A stretch of DNA of 64,000 bases from assembly GCA_022410635.1 (NCBI GenBank), contig JAJVDF010000362.1, forward strand, positions 17,852-81,851, given 5' to 3'. The notes beneath the pieces were generated by a model. It did no database searches and had not been told where the DNA came from. It worked only from the letters and a program-made list of their open reading frames with translations. Every line of letters starts with the position of its first letter. Position 1 is the first letter of the stretch. Of the stretch, positions 48,159-59,439 are shown one piece after another. A program made the position numbers and the translations under genes. Source of the DNA: Tretioscincus oriximinensis (Eukaryota > Chordata > Lepidosauria > Squamata > Gymnophthalmidae).

Positions 48159-48591
48159 AAGGCAATCAAATTTATTTTTGTTCCTTTCCATACAGTTCCA
48201 AATTATGAATCAAATTAAGCATATGGTTTCTGTTACTACTATACAAAACAAGCAGCAGAGGAGCGGAAGAAAACACCTTTAAAATATGTCCCCCAAATAC
48301 TTTGAACATCATTGTTCAATCTGGTGCTTTTGCAGAAGATGGACATATGCATAGCCTCTTGCTAAATCTTCTGTGGGAGGATTTATAGTCCTTCACTTCA
48401 GATGGTTTAGTAGAGCTTGGAGCAGGAGCTTTCAAGTGGCAACAATATGACCTGAATCATATAACTGGTGAGAGCGAAATAGTCCAGATCTGTGGGAAAT
48501 AGTAGGTCGTCCACAGATCCATTGGGGAATGGTGAAGGTGAGATTCAGAATGATAGAGATGCCAGGACATGATCTGGAAAGATATTGGGAT

Positions 48592-49273
48592 GTAACTTAT
48601 AAATCTGTGGTGAGGCCACATTTGGAATACTGTGTTCAATTCTGGTCACCACATCTCAAGAGAGATATTTTGGAACTGGAGAAGGTGCAGAAGAGGGCAA
48701 CAAAAATGATCAAGGGTCTGGAGCACCTCCCTTACGAAGCAAGGCTGCAACGTTTGGGCCTCTTCAGCCTTGAAAGGAGACGTTTGAGGGGTGATCTGAT
48801 TGAAGTGTACAAAATCATGCATGGGATCGACAGGGTGAATAGAGAAAAAATGTTTTCTCTAACACAACACAAGGACCAGAGGGCACTCCTTAAAACTGTT
48901 GGGTAGAAAAGTGAGAACAGACAAAGGAAAGTATTTTTTCACCCAGAGGGTCATCAGCCTGTGGAATTTACTTCCTGAAGAGGTAGTGGTAGCTAACAGC
49001 TTGGATAGTTTCAAGACAGGACTAGACAGGTTTATGGACACCAAAGGTATAAATGGATACTAGGTTGGATGTCTGGATGTTGCCTCTGGGATGGAGCAAC
49101 AGGCAGGACTCCTGAAATACCATTTGCAGGGAGTCATGAACAGGTGCAGATTTTGCTTTCCTCTGTTCGGACTGCCCAGGTGCATCTGGTGGGCCTCTNT
49201 GTGACACAGAATGCTGGACTNGATGGGCTGTGGCCTGATCCAGTATGGCTCTTCTTATGTTCTTATGTTCTAA
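48592..49273 (+). mobile_element. CR1 3' end, TTCTTATG lineage, 680 bp
   Basis: Opens at the RT C-terminal codons [23 protein letters not shown], then [49 protein letters not shown] and REKMFS, all well preserved with one frameshift near 48865. The UTR ends in TTCTTATGTTCTTATGTTC. The second-longest CR1 copy here and one of the least diverged. 5'-truncated, so dead on arrival. Confidence 0.88.
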
Positions 49274-50574
49274 CTGGTAAATAGAGAGGCCATTATAAGA
49301 TGTGGGTGAAAAATTGAACAAACACCACCTCATTTGTATACAAATCATTTGCATGTGATTTGGCAAAATCCTATTAAAAACCTCTTCAGTTCCCAAGTCA
49401 TTTAGCATGACTGACTACTTCAAGGTTCAGTATGATTGCATAAAGTGAATAAGATGGAAAATGTTGTTATTCTGGATTCCCCCTCCTTCCCATTTGCATT
49501 CTGTTTGAACAATTCAGTTTTGATGGAATTTCAGCTCCTATTTCTATATGAATTTGTAACATGTAATCAAATTCATTTTCTTCTCTTTATAACTGTCTCC
49601 ATTTAATCATATGGGTTTCGTTCCATCTTGTCCTTGTATGGTGGAATTTGGTGAAAACTAGCAAAAATGATTTGGATCATTTTTAATTGTTATTTTCCAT
49701 TTGCGCAGAGCTACTAAATACAAATGAATGAAATTCAGTACATGTAGGAAATTCATTTAAATAACTGGAGAAGAATATAATTTGTGGATTATGGCTAGCA
49801 ATTAACACTATGTACAAGATATTACATTTCTGCATTTGGTACCTGGTAATATGCTTATAAGTTGTGCAATTCCATCCTTACTATTCAGGTTATCCCTACT
49901 GGAAAACTGATTGAACATCAACTTAAGAGCAGCTGTTCTGACTTGGAAATGTTGGCTGTTTGGTTGCTTATAATATTACAAAAATAAAAATAAAAATAGC
50001 AAGTATAAATTAAGCAAACTAGATAGTGTGCAGAACTTAGATTTAACACTTATAGCTTGCTATCACTCTATTAAAATGTGTTGAGAAAATGGTTACTAGG
50101 GTGTTTAGGACATGGATTTACTATCTAGGCATGGTGTCCGTAATTACTCAGTAGACCAGAACATCTTCAGAAGAGCTGTCACAATCTATCAAAGCAATGA
50201 TCTGTGAAATATATATCCTCGATGGAAGCTGTTATGGACCATTAAGTAAATAATACCTGTTTTATAAACTCTGTATTAACTCCATAGTTATTAGAGAAGG
50301 TCAAGGTGATTGGAAGAGAATAGAAAGTAATCTGAAACTTAGTAAAATTCAGGTTGTAGCAGAAGACCTATTTCATATTTATCGCAATAGGCTTCTGCAT
50401 ATATGAGAATGTAAAATATACAGGGCAACAATATTCAGTTATTGGTCTAAGTTCAGGTTTGAAGATATGGTAACCAATTCAGACAACACATAAGAGATTA
50501 TTTAAAAAGTGTCAAATCCAACAGCAATTAAATAATAAACAACAGGATTTAATCCAAGATAAGTATGTTTACCG
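49274..50574. other. Unassigned AT-rich DNA
   Basis: No supported feature. Confidence 0.45.
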
Positions 50575-51360
50575 ACATCGAATTCTGTCGGAGCATTCAA
50601 TTGCTGAGTGAGGCTGGAGGGACATTCTAGGAGTCGCGTCCGTCTTGCTGCTCCCGGAAGAGGGCAGCGANATGGCTGTGACTTCCTGCGTGACATGGGT
50701 GGTGATGCAAATGCTTAAAAGCACTGCGTTGCCCCTCCCATGTCCTCTTTTGTTCTGGTCGTACTTTCCCTTCCTATTCCCCCTTTTTTTCTTCCTCCTT
50801 CTCTCCCGCCATGGATGGAAGAGTGGGGCAGCAAAGATGCATCTTGGCGGGTCAGGGGTAGTCATAAATCTTGAGTTAAGAATCCCCATGACTACCACAT
50901 AGTATAGGGAGGCCCCTTAAGGGCTTCGGAAGTTGCATGCCTACCTTTGGGAATGGGTAGGTTGAATGCAATTTTGGAGTCTTGGAGGCGGGCTGTAAAC
51001 AGGAATGATCCTTGAGAGCCCTTCCTAACCTCTTTGATTCTCTTGGTGACAGCCCACAAAATGGGTGGACTGACTGGCTTTCTGCTGGATGGCTTGGGCT
51101 GGATAGACCGCCATTGGCTGGCACACAAAGAGAATGGGCAGCCATGGGCCCACATCATGGGGGCATGAGCATTAGGTGTCTGCTGGAAGGCCTGGGCTTG
51201 GCAGAGTAGATCAGGCTGCCTCATCTCCCGGAGCAGGTAGCCCTAGGGGTGCATGTTTTCAGGGGTGTGGCCTGCCTGATCTTGGTCAGGAAGGATGGCT
51301 GACCTAATTGGTAGCCAGGATGCTGTGCCTGCCACACTCTTACTTAAGCCATGGCCTGAA
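50575..51360. other. GC-rich island of unknown nature
   Basis: Clearly richer in G+C and CpG than the flanks, with abrupt edges near 50575 and 51360. Overlapping ORFs of 85 to 110 residues on both strands share no known domain. On the minus strand a TATA-like CTTTTAAGC (about 50720) followed by GATTAAAT (about 50553) could be a LTR promoter and poly(A) signal. A CCGACA/TGTCGG stem sits at 50574-50592. Alternatives are an LTR, a CpG-rich promoter or a decayed DNA transposon. I cannot decide between them. Confidence 0.35.
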
Positions 51361-51984
51361 TTTTCTCCACTTTGTGGTTATTTCAATCATTCTTACTTGT
51401 TTTTGAAGCACTTACTCACTTTGCATTAGTTTAATCGGGTTGCGGTATTGTTACGGGTTTGCGTTTAGGATGTTTCAGTGATTGTTAATAAGTTAACAAA
51501 TATCTGTTAAAATCTTGAAATGTTGTAGTTGTCTCTCTATTAGCTGTCCCAAGCAATTATTCTAATTATTAAGAAATAGAGAATGAATATAGAGTAATTG
51601 ATCTAAACTATTCAGAATATACAGGCTGCATCCAGACATTGCTGACTTGTTTTGTTCAGAATAAAACATGGGCATTTTGGAATATATTAAGCAACGGGAA
51701 TAAGTAAACACCTGAGTAGAGTCCAAGTATAGGATACAGCTGTATAACAAATACTGAAATATTAGATCTCGGATGGTGATAGCTGTAATACAATTACATA
51801 TTTAAAAAGCTGGTGTCTTAAAAAATATTATATGGATTAAATACAGTAATTAAAGAAGTTTGTGCGTTTGGTAAACTATAAAAAGATATTTTGCACATGA
51901 AGCTGGTATCATCACAAGGATACAATAGTGATGGTAACAAAACCATTATCTTAATGTTAAAGAAAGTGCAGGTACAATACCATT
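51361..51984. other. Unassigned AT-rich DNA
   Basis: CAGGCTGCATCCAGAC at 51623 and GGATACAGC at about 51732 could be the ends of a short inverted-end element; otherwise nothing is recognised. Confidence 0.35.
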
Positions 51985-52347
51985 CTAATGATGGGAAAAA
52001 GAACAAAGGATAATAAGGATGAAAGAGGGGAATGCTAAAACTAGCTGAAAGCTCAAAAACAACAAGCAAGCTAGGATTGTCGAAACCAGTAATGACAGAT
52101 AGAAGCAGAAGAAATAGAAGCAGTGTCAGATTTTGTTTTCTTAGGCAAACAGTGATTGTAGCCATGACATTGGAAGATAACTTGCTCCTTGAAAGGAAAG
52201 CTATGACAAATCTGAACAACATATTAAAAAGCAGAGACATCACCATGCTAATGAATGAGTCAAAGTTATTATTTATCAATAATAATGTATGGCTGTGAAA
52301 CTTGTGCATGAGAAGACTTTTGAGAGTTCCATGGGCTACAAGAAGAC
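51985..52347 (+). pseudogene. RTE/BovB LINE fragment (RT C-terminal)
   Basis: Plus-strand frames read SVRFCFLRQTVIVAMTLEDNLLLERKAMTNLNNILKSRDITM, then MYGCETC and RLLRVPWATRRH. The LLLERKAMTNLNNILKSRDIT, MYGCE and LLRVPW motifs are characteristic of BovB-type RTE elements shared by squamates and ruminants. Frame changes between segments and the missing 5' region show a dead fragment. Its end abuts a SINE body. Confidence 0.7.
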
Positions 52348-52588
52348 ACTGTGGTGCCTACTGGTATAAGCTTCAGCCAACCCAGCCATTCAAAAGCAAA
52401 GACATTTGCGAATTGATTAATGGGTATCAGCACAACGTGACAGGGAAAATAAATTAAATGTAAGCCTTCAGGTGAAATATAACCTTGCAAGCTGTTTTGA
52501 GTCCCGTCGAGTGAGAAGGGTGGGATACAAAAAACAGATTCTCTTCTTCTTCTTTTATTATCATTATCGTTATTGTTATTATTATTTA
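52348..52588 (+). mobile_element. SINE without its tRNA head, ATT-rich tail
   Basis: GGTGCCTACTGGTATAAGC, CAACCCAGCCATT, then ATGTAAGCCTTCAGGTG, CAAGCTGTTTTGAGTCCC and TTCTTCTTCTTTTATTATC correspond in order to the SINE at 39885-40096. The tail continues as an imperfect (ATT)n, showing that such tracts belong to this SINE. The start coincides with the end of the BovB fragment. Confidence 0.6.
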
Positions 52589-53847
52589 TGTGACAATTTG
52601 CTTTCTCTATTGCTAGCATATTTACAATACAGTTATACCATGTATTAATCATCCATTTAGGTCTTATCTTCCCAACTGCTCACTAAAACTGTTTGTGCAC
52701 ATGCAATCAATTTATATTATTTTGTTCTAGCAATTGAAGATTATTCAGGTACCTTTAACAGGTGTGAAAAAGTAATACCCCACCCCCCAAGTACTGCAAT
52801 CTTAGAAGCTGCACCTGATGAAAAGTACCCCTTTTCTGGGTTTTCCCCCTGCTTTAGTCCAGTCCTTCAGGACTGAAGATGATGTAAAAGCATTAGAACA
52901 ACACCTTAAGTAAAGAGAAGGTTTGATGGACATCAAATGATGCAGTTGTACTACTTCTGAGTACAAATAATGTGTATTGTTGATATTTTCCCTGCTTCTC
53001 CATTAGCATTGCTAGGCATCCTCTCACTAAAATAATAAACAAGCCAGACCCTTCATGACTCCTGAGACAAAATGAGTGCATACCACCCTAATTGTAGAGG
53101 CTCCTGTTTGTTCAAAGCAGAAACTAATTGCTTCTCTAGCCTCAACCACATCCCACTGGTTCCATTCTGGCTATGACTATCCAATGCTAATCTCACCTTT
53201 GGTTTGAAATAAAATCAAAGCTTCTCCTCTACTCATTTAGGTACATCTTTGCAAGTGGTTATTATACACTTAAGAAGACTTTGCTTTACATTATGCATGT
53301 ATTTGTATGGACTTTTGTTTACACTCTTCTGGACCTTTTCCCATTCTATTTATATAACATTTGCCTAGGCACTGAGATACTTGGCCACTCTTAATGACTG
53401 CATTATACCACTTGTCTCTGGCTTTTTCAGCAGTTTTCAGCCTTGCATTAAAAGTGCGCGCAATTAGGGAGCAATCATCAATTAGCAGATCATCCATGAA
53501 TGGAGCTCTGCAATGAAAATATTTGCTCTTAATGAACACACGATACAAGTGAGGTCAGCTTAAGTGCTGTATTGCTTCCTGCAATGGAGGCATATGATGT
53601 AAAATGTGCTTAATTTGAACAGACAATCTGGCATTATATTTGTTGATTATATATAGTTGATTAATTCCTCTTCCCTCACCCCATGGAGGTAGGATATCCA
53701 AATGCAAAACTGGGACTGACTGAAAATCAAAACAGTTGGACACCCGGTATCTTTTGTCTTAATCCAATAGATCCAAGTCAATATCACTAGTATTCCAGTC
53801 TGGAGCAGGGATGGAATATGCCTAGACCTTTGGTTTATAACACATTC
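52589..53847. other. Unassigned DNA; candidate conserved segment
   Basis: The part about 53320-53560 has balanced composition, includes CAATTAGGGAGCAATCATC and AATTAGCAGATCATCC, and is open on the minus strand for 85 codons (53548-53291, ARTFNARLKTAEKARDKWYN) without any known domain. It could be conserved non-coding DNA or, less likely, an unrecognised exon. Confidence 0.25.
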
Positions 53848-54440
53848 CTTTTTTTTTTAGAATAAAAATTAACTTTTCTTTTTAAATAATAGATTAGTGT
53901 TTTTAAAAAATCATTTTATTAATCATTACATCATACTACACTTGATTAATCTTTCTTACAATAAATTTTAAAATGCTGCCTCTCCTCTTTTTTATCCTTC
54001 CCTTTCTTACTTGATACTTTCCATTTGCATAGAAGGGATTATCTCTGGAATATCAATCTTAATCTTAATTTTGTTACTTTGCTCTCCAATTTTCTTAACA
54101 AATAATTCTCCACTCTTATCCATTTCTGACTACAGTCTTCATTTTTTCCACACATTTCCTAGATTATTATTTATACAATTGAATACTTCAGTTGCTATAT
54201 TGTTAATCACATATCCATAGAATCTTTGTAATGAGCACTTTGTTTTGCCTTTCCATCCAAGAACCAGAAGAAATTGTGCATATGCTAAAATCCCATCCAA
54301 TATCTCCCTTACAAGTATTGGTGCAATAATGTCATTTTGAACTTCATTTATTTCTCTTTTCAATTTCTTCCAATATTCCTGAAACTTTTCACATCCTCAT
54401 ACCAATATTCTCCAGTTACGTTTCTAAAAAAGTGTACCTT
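53848..54440 (-). mobile_element. Probable L1-clade 3' fragment
   Basis: Minus-strand frames give CEKFQEYWKKLKREIN and AYAQFLLVLGWKGKTK, resembling the end of L1 ORF2 (compare CPKISQFWERIFREVN at 19440). The T run at 53849-53858 would be the A tail on the minus strand. Several stops and frame changes; the match is suggestive only. Confidence 0.4.
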
Positions 54441-54559
54441 TGTTTTTAATGCTAATTCTGTATCAATTTTTTATTGTTAGCTGCACAGACTACAAAGATA
54501 TATCAGTGTGACACTGAAGTATTTGTAAAAAATATCAACTATCCACTAAGAAAAACAGG

Positions 54560-54960
54560 TGGAGGATGCTGTTGAGAAAGTGGTCGAAAATAGTAAAAAT
54601 AAGATGGGGATTGGGGATACAAAGTCTGACCCACAGCAGAGCTCACCATCAATGAAAATGTGAACTGTGAGGATTGCTATAACAAGGGACAGCAGGATAG
54701 AGAGAAAGAATTGGAAAAGTTTTTAAAAAATACCAACACCTAAAAATCAAACTTCAACAACTATGGTACTAACCAGCACAGTAGTCACAATAATTGACAG
54801 CACATTGGTTGCAGTCCCTAAAAACCTGATGCTGCACAGAAAGCAACTGGTCATTGAGAAAGTCAAACTCTGTCAATTGCAAAAGGCCCACACATTATTG
54901 GCTCATACAAGACTTCCTAGGAAATTGGAAAAGGCCCAGTGTGTTGTGATCTGTTGTTGT
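54560..54960 (+). pseudogene. Probable R4/Dong-type LINE fragment
   Basis: The ORF from 54763 reads TSTVVTIIDSTLVAVPKNLM, then VKLCQLQKAHTLLAHTRLPRKLE. The V-x-L-x-x-VPKNL and LQKA-x-LL-x-x-x-R-x-x-RK-L arrangement follows the C terminus of R4/Dong-clade LINEs. Upstream KELEKFLKN fits the helix preceding it. No RT core is present, so this is a 5'-truncated relic. Family call rests on motif order recalled from knowledge. Confidence 0.45.
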
Positions 54961-54973
54961 TCTTATTGTTATG

Positions 54974-55440
54974 ATTAAGAACATAAGAGGAGCCTTGCTG
55001 AATTGGNCCAGAGCCATCTAGTCCAGCATTCTGTCTCACACAGTGGTCCGCCAATTGTACCCTGTCAGTATGGAACAGAAGAAGGCAAAATCTTCTCGCC
55101 GACCTACAAATGGCATTTCAGGAATCCTGCCTGTTGCTCCATCTCAGAGGCAGTATCAAGACGTCCATCCTAGTAGCTGTTATACCCTTGGTGTCCATGA
55201 ACTTGTCTCATCCTCTCAAAGTTATCCAGGCTGCTAGCTACCACCACCTCTTCTAGAAGTAAATTTCACAGGCCAAGGAACCTCTGGCTGAAAAAATATT
55301 TTCTTTGTCTCTCCTGCCCATCAGTTTCAAGNAATGTCCCCTGGTCCTAGTGTTGTGTGATAGAGAAAATATTTTTTCTAGTCACCTTATCCATCCTGTG
55401 CATGGTTTTATACACTTCCATTAGATCACCTCTCAGATGC
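54974..55440 (-). mobile_element. CR1 3' end, TTCTTATG lineage
   Basis: AAGAACATAAGAGGAGCC opens the reverse complement of the CR1 3' UTR; CAAATGGCATTTCAGGAATCC, CTCCATCTCAGAGGC and TTGGTGTCCATGAACTTGTC follow, and it stops in codons for RGDLMEVYK at 55425. The GAATTGGNCC variant and AATTGTACC link it to the 22.7-kb subgroup. Confidence 0.82.
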
Positions 55441-55558
55441 AATCTTCTTCTTCTTCCTATTTTTTATTTTTATATTTTTATTTTTATATTTTTATTTTTA
55501 ATTTATATTTATATTTATATTTATNTTATTATTATTATTATTATTNTTATTATTATTN

Positions 55559-55646
<88 letters not shown>
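55441..55646. repeat. Compound AT microsatellite ending in (TTA)n
   Basis: Starts with CTTCTTCTTCTTCC, passes through TTTTTATA and ATATTT units, and ends in about 40 TTA units with three N calls (55525-55645). The opening TTC repeats followed by ATT repeats equal the SINE tail at 52.5 kb, so this may be a SINE inserted as its tail alone. The tyrosine- and isoleucine-rich ORFs across it are not genes. Confidence 0.85.
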
Positions 55647-55647
<1 letters not shown>

Positions 55648-56261
55648 ATGTTGCCACAATATTAAAAAGTGTGTTTAGCTACCATGTTCTTGAAAAAGTG
55701 AATGAGCATTTTGCTGTACAGTTAACTCCTGCACCAGGAGTTATCTGCTATTTATCAGATGGCATTATCTATCTGACAAATAAATCACCCTGCCTTCTAA
55801 TCCAAAGTAGATAATTACTTGCATGTAACCTGGATTCCATTTAGAATGTGATTGATTACAGCCAAAATTGTATAGCATGATTCATCAGCAGATAATTAGA
55901 TCTCTTCTCATTGAGCATTTCAGTCTTGCCATTATGATCTGTAGTGATAAAAGCAAGAGTTCTCTGAAAGTATACATGCAGATAAAACAGTAAGTATGGG
56001 GCTTTATGGGTTTACAACACAGTAATTGCTTGAGACCTTTATCCATTGCGTATCCTTAAATTCTTTTATATCTAAGATGACCTGTACGTATTTTTACCTG
56101 TTCTTAATTTGCCCATCAGTATTTATTGGGAATCAAACAGGATTCACTGCTTATGGCATACACTTTGACCCCATCCTGATGAGAGGGTTAAATCAAGTAT
56201 TTATTTTAAATTCAGAATACCCAGTCATATCTCTGACGTCATGAAACTCCCTGAGACTGCC
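55647..56261. other. Unassigned DNA; candidate conserved segment
   Basis: The part 55690-55960 shows no repeat signature and has evenly mixed composition with GATA and TAAT words (GCTATTTATCAGATGGCATT, GCAGATAATTAGATC). Regulatory function is inference. Confidence 0.25.
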
Positions 56262-56325
56262 CAGATGTTAACCGCCCTGAGACCTTCAGGGATCTAAAAA
56301 TGTAAACAAACAAAGAAAGAAAGAA
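56262..56325 (+). mobile_element. L2-like 3' tip
   Basis: TTAACCGCCCTGAGACCTTC, AGGGATCTAAAAATGTAAAC and AAAC/AAAG units form the usual end of an L2-type 3' UTR in plus orientation. The element body is missing. Confidence 0.5.
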
Positions 56326-56934
56326 ATAACCTCAGTTCTGCATTACTGCAACAAGCATTGTACTTCTGTTTTTGGCATCTCCCTGAACTTGCCTTATGTG
56401 CAGCCTCCTGATTGGTTGCTATCTCCCCCACCCTTGTACGTCAGAGCTCTAAAGTATGCATGTGTTGCTTGAATGCTGGCAGAGTTTCCTCTCAGTTCTT
56501 AGCTCCTCTTCCTTGCTCTGGTGGGCANCTGTCAGAAGGTAATTTTAATGAAGAAACTGAGGTACCTGCTTTGAAGTCAGAACAACTCTATTTGTAAAAC
56601 ACACAGTAATGGGTGGTTAAACTGAGTGGATTACTGAATCTGCATGAGAATATGAGGTAGATTCTTCATGAGGCAACTATCATGGCAATAGAAAAACCTC
56701 ATCTGTCGGNAGAAGTCATTTTTGTATCATCTTGTTTGGAATCTATCAAGAAACTATAGAGTGAAGCTTACAACTTCATAAGAATCTGTCCTGTCCAATC
56801 ATTAAAATGGAAGAACAAAAGGTATCTTTGTCAAAAGGGAAATATTTGCTGGTGGCACAAAAATGGACCCGAAAGTGGTCTCTTTCTAGAATCTAGAACA
56901 TTGATGGCAGGTTCACACACAAAAATTTTTAAAA
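56326..56934. other. Unassigned DNA
   Basis: The part 56395-56560 carries a reversed CCAAT box (GATTGGTTGC), TACGTCA (CRE-like) and a TATA-like CTAAAGTATGC in promoter-like order; no downstream exon or LTR boundary could be shown. Confidence 0.3.
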
Positions 56935-57130
56935 AATACTTTTTATTGCTCTCATACAGTATCATACATGTATTTCAAAAATATCTAATCAAAATCATGT
57001 AACATTTCCAACACAATATATCCAATCTGTCATAATCAGATATACTACATTTATTCCATTTTTCTCCAAGCCTCCCTACTCCCTCCCACCCCACATGTGA
57101 GAGACACATAATTCAAGTATCCATAATATG
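56935..57130 (-). mobile_element. L1-like 3' UTR
   Basis: The minus strand ends in a TATTTTTTAAAAATTTTTG-type A/T tail at 56935 and carries a G-rich polypurine tract (complement of CCCTACTCCCTCCCACCCC, 57075-57093), as the L1 at 18.9-19.0 kb does. No coding part is seen on this side; the L2 at 57131 interrupts it. Confidence 0.4.
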
Positions 57131-59430
57131 TTTATTTATTTATTTATTTGCTTATATTTATTAGTCGCTCTTCCCTGGAGGGCTCAGGGCGACATACAAC
57201 ATTTAAAACATTAAAATATATAAAAACACATATCAAAACTATAAAACATCATACTGGAACTATAAAACCATTACTCCAAGAGGGCTCTTCCTACCCCACC
57301 TTCACCAGGTTAAGTAGTGTGTAAATGTGCATGGGTGATATAGGCTTCATTCAAGGGAACGCCTGGCAGAACAGCTCTGCCTTATAGGCTCTGCGGAAGG
57401 TTGGTAGGTTGCACAGGGCATGTATACCGGGGGCAGAGCATTCCACCAAGTGGGGCCGATTACAGAGGAGGCCCGTTACCTTGAAGAGGCCAGTCACGCT
57501 ATTTTGAGGCCAGGTATTTCCAGCAAATCAGCCCGTGAGGATCTCAGACTGCACTGGGGTCGGTAGCAGGTAATCTGGTCATGGAGATATATAAGTCCCA
57601 GACCATTTAAAGCCTTAAAGGTCAAAAACAGATCCTTAAATTTGACTCAGAATTCTACCAGTAACCAATGTAGATCTTGAAGGGTGGAGGTGATAGGTTC
57701 CCTTGGCGAGGCCCCNGTTAAGAGCCTCGCCACTGCGTTTTGTACCAGTTTCAAGCATAGGGGGAGACCATCATAGAGCAAGTTGCAGTAATCTAAGCTA
57801 GAGGTGACCGTGACATGAATTACCATTGCCAGGTCATTTTTAGGGAGGTATGGGACTAGCTGCCTAGCCTGTCGGAGATGGAAAAAGGCAGCATGTGTTG
57901 TCTGGGCCACTTGAGCCTCCATGGATAAGGAGGCATCCAAGGAGACCCCAAGGTTGTGCACTATGGGGGATAACTGTAAAGCAGTTCCCCCGAAGGTAGG
58001 CAGTTTGAAAGTATTTGCTGTCTCCCCACGACCTAGCCACAAGACCTCTGTTTTTGTCGGGTTCAACTTTAACCTGCTCTGCTTCATCTAATTTGCAGTT
58101 GGGGCAGCAGCTGGGCAGCCTTCCATCAGCAAAAGGATCTGGGTGTCATTGGCATATTGGTGGTAGCCCAGCCCAAAACTCTGGATCAACTGAGCAAAGG
58201 GGCACATGTAGATGTTAAATAATAGCGGAGACAGTAAAGTTCCCTGTGGTACACCGCAGACCATTCAGTGATGCCTGGAGACATTGTCACCAACTGCCAC
58301 ACGTTGTTCCTGGTCCCAAAGGAATGAGACAATCCAGTTTAATGCTGTCCCCATATCCCAGCCACAGCGAGGCGATAGGCCAAGAGATCGTGATCAACCA
58401 CATCAAAAACTGCGGTAAGATCTAACAGTACCAGCAGCGATGTCCCATCTCGATCAAGATGCAGTTGAAGCTCATCCATGATCGCGGCTAACACAATCTC
58501 NGTCCCATGGCCAGCACGAAAGCCAGACTGGAAGGGGTCTAGGGCCAATGTATCTTCCAAAAAAGTTTGTAGCTGCTCTAACACCACTCGCTCAATCATC
58601 TTTCCCAGGAACGGAAGGTTCGGCACTTAGCGGTAATTGGCCAAGTCACTTGGGTCTAATGATGCTTTTTTTAAGAGTGGACGGATCACTGCCTCCTTTA
58701 ACTGGCTTTGGAAAACCCCTTGCTCAAGGGAGCAGTTAATAATATCCAGTAAGGAACTATTCCCCCCATCCTTTATTGATTTAATTAACAAGGATGGACA
58801 AGGATCCAAGAGGCAGGTAGATCTAATGGCAGCTAAGGCTCTATCTATATCGTCTGATGAAAGAGGACGAAAGGAATCCAGAATATCAACTGTGGACTGT
58901 AACGGAGTCTCTAGTTCATTACTTGTGTCAATCATCACAGGTAGATCGTGGCGGAGGGACAAGACTTGATTTGCAAAAAAGCTTGCTAATGCCTCGTAGC
59001 TGATCGCTTATTCCTCATTTTTTGACCCTACTGAGAGGTTGGTTAATTGTCGAACTACCCTTAATAATTCAGCTGGGTGTGAGCTTGCAGATGCAATTTC
59101 AGTCTTGAAATAGCATTTTTTTGCATCCTTAGTTGCCATTTCGTAGGTCTTCATAAACAGTCTATAAGATGTTCTCGCTCCTTCATCTCGGGTCCTCTGC
59201 CACACTTGCTCTAGGCATCTCAATTTTCGCTTCATATTTCACAGCNCTTCATTATACCAGGGAGAGGCCTGGGTGCGAGGTCTAAGAGGCCTTCTAGGTG
59301 CAATTTTATCAATGGCTTCTGACATCCTATTATTCCAGTCTGAGACCATGTCTTCTAGGTTGCTGGTAGATTCCGGCTCCCTTAGGGCATTATCATGGTT
59401 TGAGGATCATTTTGAACACAGATAGTTTGG
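57131..59430 (-). mobile_element. L2-like LINE, 5'-truncated, 2.3 kb
   Basis: Minus-strand orientation: coding part from about 59400 down to 57647, then a 500-base 3' UTR ending in GTCGCCCTGAGCCCTCC and a (TAAA)n tail at 57131-57150. The G run at 59428-59441 marks the truncated 5' edge. Stops in ORF2 and N calls show it is inactive. Confidence 0.85.
57647..59400 (-). pseudogene. L2 ORF2 remnant (reverse transcriptase)
   Basis: In order on the minus strand: the pre-RT linker MKRKLRCLEQVWQRTRDEG and HPAELLRVVRQLTNL (59235-59030), DPCPSLLIKSI, LKEAVIRPLLKKASLDPSDLANYR (58640), FQSGFRAGHG, LLVLLDLTAVFDVVDHDLL (58430), [15 protein letters not shown] (58230), the catalytic region YANDTQI (58150), LKLNPTKTEVLWLG (58050), NLGVSLDASLS and SSLDYCNLLYDGLP. 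The catalytic YADD box reads YAND, so one catalytic aspartate is lost. The endonuclease is missing by truncation. At least one stop and a few frame changes are present. Confidence 0.85.
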
Positions 59431-59439
59431 GGGGGGGGG

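Noticed and set aside
50502..51224. Overlapping ORFs in the GC-rich island as host exons
   Set aside because: Open frames occur on both strands because stop codons are rare in GC-rich DNA; no domain or clear splice signal supports one.
55357..55665. ORFs rich in tyrosine and isoleucine
   Set aside because: They translate the (TTA)n tract and its AT-rich lead and have no gene context.
58548..58969. Plus-strand ORFs of 63 and 110 residues
   Set aside because: They lie antisense to the L2 reverse transcriptase and have no domain of their own.
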